Positions 62,000-64,000 of a stretch of DNA of 64,000 nt are shown one piece after another. Below the pieces are notes generated by a model that made no database searches, was not told the DNA's origin, and worked only from the letters and a program-made list of their open reading frames with translations. The DNA lies in assembly GCA_022885665.1 (NCBI GenBank), contig JAGQDJ010000047.1, forward strand, positions 248,001 through 312,000, given 5' to 3'. Position 1 is the stretch's first letter; every line of letters begins with the position of its first letter. The position numbers and the translations under genes are program-made. The DNA is from Triops longicaudatus (Eukaryota > Arthropoda > Branchiopoda > Notostraca > Triopsidae).

Positions 62000-62976
62000 T
62001 TAGCAAGTGGTATATGTTAAACCAAGGGGCACACAGCCCTAGAGAAAAAAAGAAGGAAAAGCGAAAAAAAAAAATTAGTAGAAGCAGATTCAGAAAATAA
62101 ATTTTTCGAGCATGTTATTAAAGTTATTTTTTCAAAAATTAAAATCTGTACGTTATGGTACTTACAGAAATAGTGAAAGTCGTGGAGCCAGACGTAGAGG
62201 TCGAGTAGGTGGAGAGCACGAGTGTCGACGTAGTCTAAAAAGTAGCGAATGAGATCAGAAGTATTGTTGTAGATCTTTTATACATCCATATTTTAATTCT
62301 ATGAGGAGCCTCAAAAAGAAGCTTTTCTTACCGTATAATAAATAGTGATGCCGAAAGCAGCGCGAGCCAAACTGTTATCCAAAGCAGTTACATCGTCGCT
62401 GGCAGAGCTCAAAATTTCCGTTTCATCGTGGATAGCTGGGGCAGCGGGAGCGGCGGTGGCTTCAACGCTGGGATACATAGGAACAGAAATTACTTTTAGC
62501 TCATAAATTTAAGTATGATACTTGATTAGTTTGGAAACGGGTAATGTTTACAAGAATAGTTTCGGGCGTATATTGATTTACTCGGAAATACTAGTTATCA
62601 AGAATTTACTTACAACTGCGCTTGGGTAGGCTGAATAAAGTCCGATTCGACTACCTTTCCGTTGTCCAAAATGAAGGGTTGTTCTTCCAAGCCGCGACGG
62701 CGACGGCAAGCAGAGGGAGCAGCGTTTGTTGTGTAGCAAGTGCTAAGATTTGACAGTACCAAGATAAACCAACAGGTAATTAAAAAACTCAGTGTGGAAA
62801 CAGTGAACGATAAACAAGCATTACCGCACAACGGTAGTCGGGATGGTGGTAGTTGAAAGAACTATGGAAGTGGAAGTCCTCGTGACGGCTAGGAAGCGGT
62901 TGGCGGCTTCGGGCACATCAGGCTCAGCGAGAACCACTGCCGAGATGGCAGCGAAAGCAAATACGATCTTGAACAT
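62000..62976 (-). CDS. Secreted CRRRR family gene H (five exons)
   Basis: Exons 62825-62976, 62614-62742, 62332-62467, 62166-62234 and 62000-62038 join in frame (phases 2, 2, 0, 0) to 174 residues. Signal peptide MFKIVFAFAAISAVVLA, PEAANRFLAVTRTSTSIVL, TCYTTNAAPSACRRRRGLEE, acidic linker DNGKVVESDF, exon 3 with an Ala/Pro-rich start and LDNSLARAAFGITIYYT (no cysteine), exon 4 with TTSTLVLSTYSTSTSGSTTF, and exon 5 GCVPLGLTYTTC. Four cysteines. It matches gene G in exon layout, first 30 residues, promoter and 3' UTR, so the pair arose by a recent tandem duplication that included the flanks. Confidence 0.9.
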
Positions 62977-63049
62977 AGTAGTGATGAAAAGGTAAGAAGA
63001 ACTGGAGAAAAATAGAACTACTGTTGAGCTCTGCAAAGTCTCGAACGAA

Positions 63050-63087
63050 ACTGATACCAGGGTGTCGTAATCCAAGCAGTACTTATA
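63050..63087 (-). promoter_or_regulatory. Core promoter of gene H (TATA + Inr)
   Basis: TATAAGT (63081-63087) and TCAGT (63050-63054, in GTATCAGTTTCG), about 30 bp apart. Confidence 0.65.
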
Positions 63088-63175
63088 CTCCGGCGTTTGT
63101 GCAGATTTTGACCTTCATAAACGCCATCTCAAGAATTTGAGGACCGGAGGGTCCGAAATTTGCACAAGTTCTTGT

Positions 63176-63195
63176 CACATGAACACAAACACGTG
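63176..63195. promoter_or_regulatory. E-box pair upstream of gene H
   Basis: CACATG (63176-63181) and CACGTG (63190-63195) with the same AACACAAA spacer as at gene G; the first box has one change from CACGTG. Confidence 0.45.
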
Positions 63196-63199
63196 GTCG

Positions 63200-64000
63200 T
63201 TTGCTGGCCTGTTCCCATGTCCTCTATTTTGTGTTCCTATGACCCTCTTCACCCCCCTTTTCAAGTACTCCCCGAACTCTTATTATGCATTGCTTGCGCT
63301 ATGTGAAGGGTGTTGACCTAACTAAAGGGAACCTCCTGTACCCTAGATCCGACATAACCGTAAGAACCTTTCAGTGCTGCTGCAGGTAGTTATACACTGC
63401 AGCCGTCTGTGGGACTTCCTGGTGGGCGAAGATTTAAGAGCGGAGTACTAGTTGGAAGAAAAATGAAAACTGATGTTCGTAGGACTCAGTTGAATGTTCT
63501 GGATACGATGTATGAAACGGTATAAATTCTGCTTGCGGTGTCATAAAATTAATACTATTAAATTTAGTGACTACCTTTGAGTACTCATGAGCATAAAATC
63601 TTCAGTTCGTATATTAGGTTTTCTTCGCACGGATCGCACGGTGTTACTTGGGGTTTTGCCCTTTTTTCTCATTTTCATTTATCTTAGGGTTTTGTGACCT
63701 CGCCATGCATTAGTTCATTTACTTCAAGCAGATTCCTCCCTGAGGGTGCGTTTTATGGTTTTGTTTTGACTAGCTTTCGGAGGACATGTTTACTTGTAGT
63801 TTTTGACCTTCTTTTCAGCCAGGGTGACAGGTATAGAAGCAATCATGTTCACCAAGCTCATGAATAGCTTTGCTAGGTCTGCGTTTCCCTGGCATCTTAA
63901 TCCGAGTTACTGAGCAAAAATATAACGGGTTACTCCGTTATTTATGCGCAGTAGTACGTATTTATTTAATTCAGGCTGTATTTGGCTGCTCATGTATCGT
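63200..64000. other. Upstream flank of gene H
   Basis: The first ~150 bp resemble the region upstream of gene G. No further gene or family exon seen to the window edge; the array could continue beyond it. Confidence 0.4.

Overview
The window is eukaryotic nuclear DNA, AT-rich and intron-bearing, and most likely from an arthropod. The frequenin-type calcium sensor assembled here reads almost like the insect protein. The secreted gene family on the right, with its Thr/Ser-rich stretches and CRRRR motif, resembles families I associate with branchiopod crustaceans such as Daphnia. The genus is an inference. All gene models are on the minus strand and were built by hand from reading frames, GT/AG splice sites and matching intron phases.

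Left part (1-28.5 kb). N6AMT1/HEMK2 methyltransferase (193-837) lies 38 bp downstream of the snapin stop codon (snapin 876-1650), so the two genes overlap or share a transcript. A frequenin/NCS-1 gene then covers 23 kb (5258-28463) in seven coding exons, including a 25-nt micro-exon and introns of 8.8 and 10.5 kb. The long introns carry transposon relics: a fold-back element, a hAT-type MITE nested inside a pogo/Tigger-type MITE, and two copies of a SINE-like repeat. One SINE-like copy straddles a single-N assembly joint flanked by identical 82-bp sequence.

Middle part (28.5-41 kb). This is gene-poor. It holds one convincing gene, CACYBP/SIP (37851-39034, five exons), an unassigned probable coding exon (33691-33925), a weaker one (30861-30942), and a possible frameshifted secreted-protein gene (39462-39717).

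Right part (41.5-63 kb). Seven complete tandem genes (called A, B, C, D, F, G, H) plus a lone first exon (E) encode secreted proteins of about 171-192 residues. They share four exons with intron phases 2-2-0, a signal peptide, a Thr/Ser beta-type stretch, a cysteine followed by four arginines that looks like a proprotein-convertase site, an acidic linker, and a second Thr/Ser stretch ending in a cysteine. G and H have a fifth exon and similar flanks, so they are the youngest pair. Several copies have a TATA box about 30 bp upstream of an arthropod-type initiator. The function is unknown; this array is the most interesting feature of the window.
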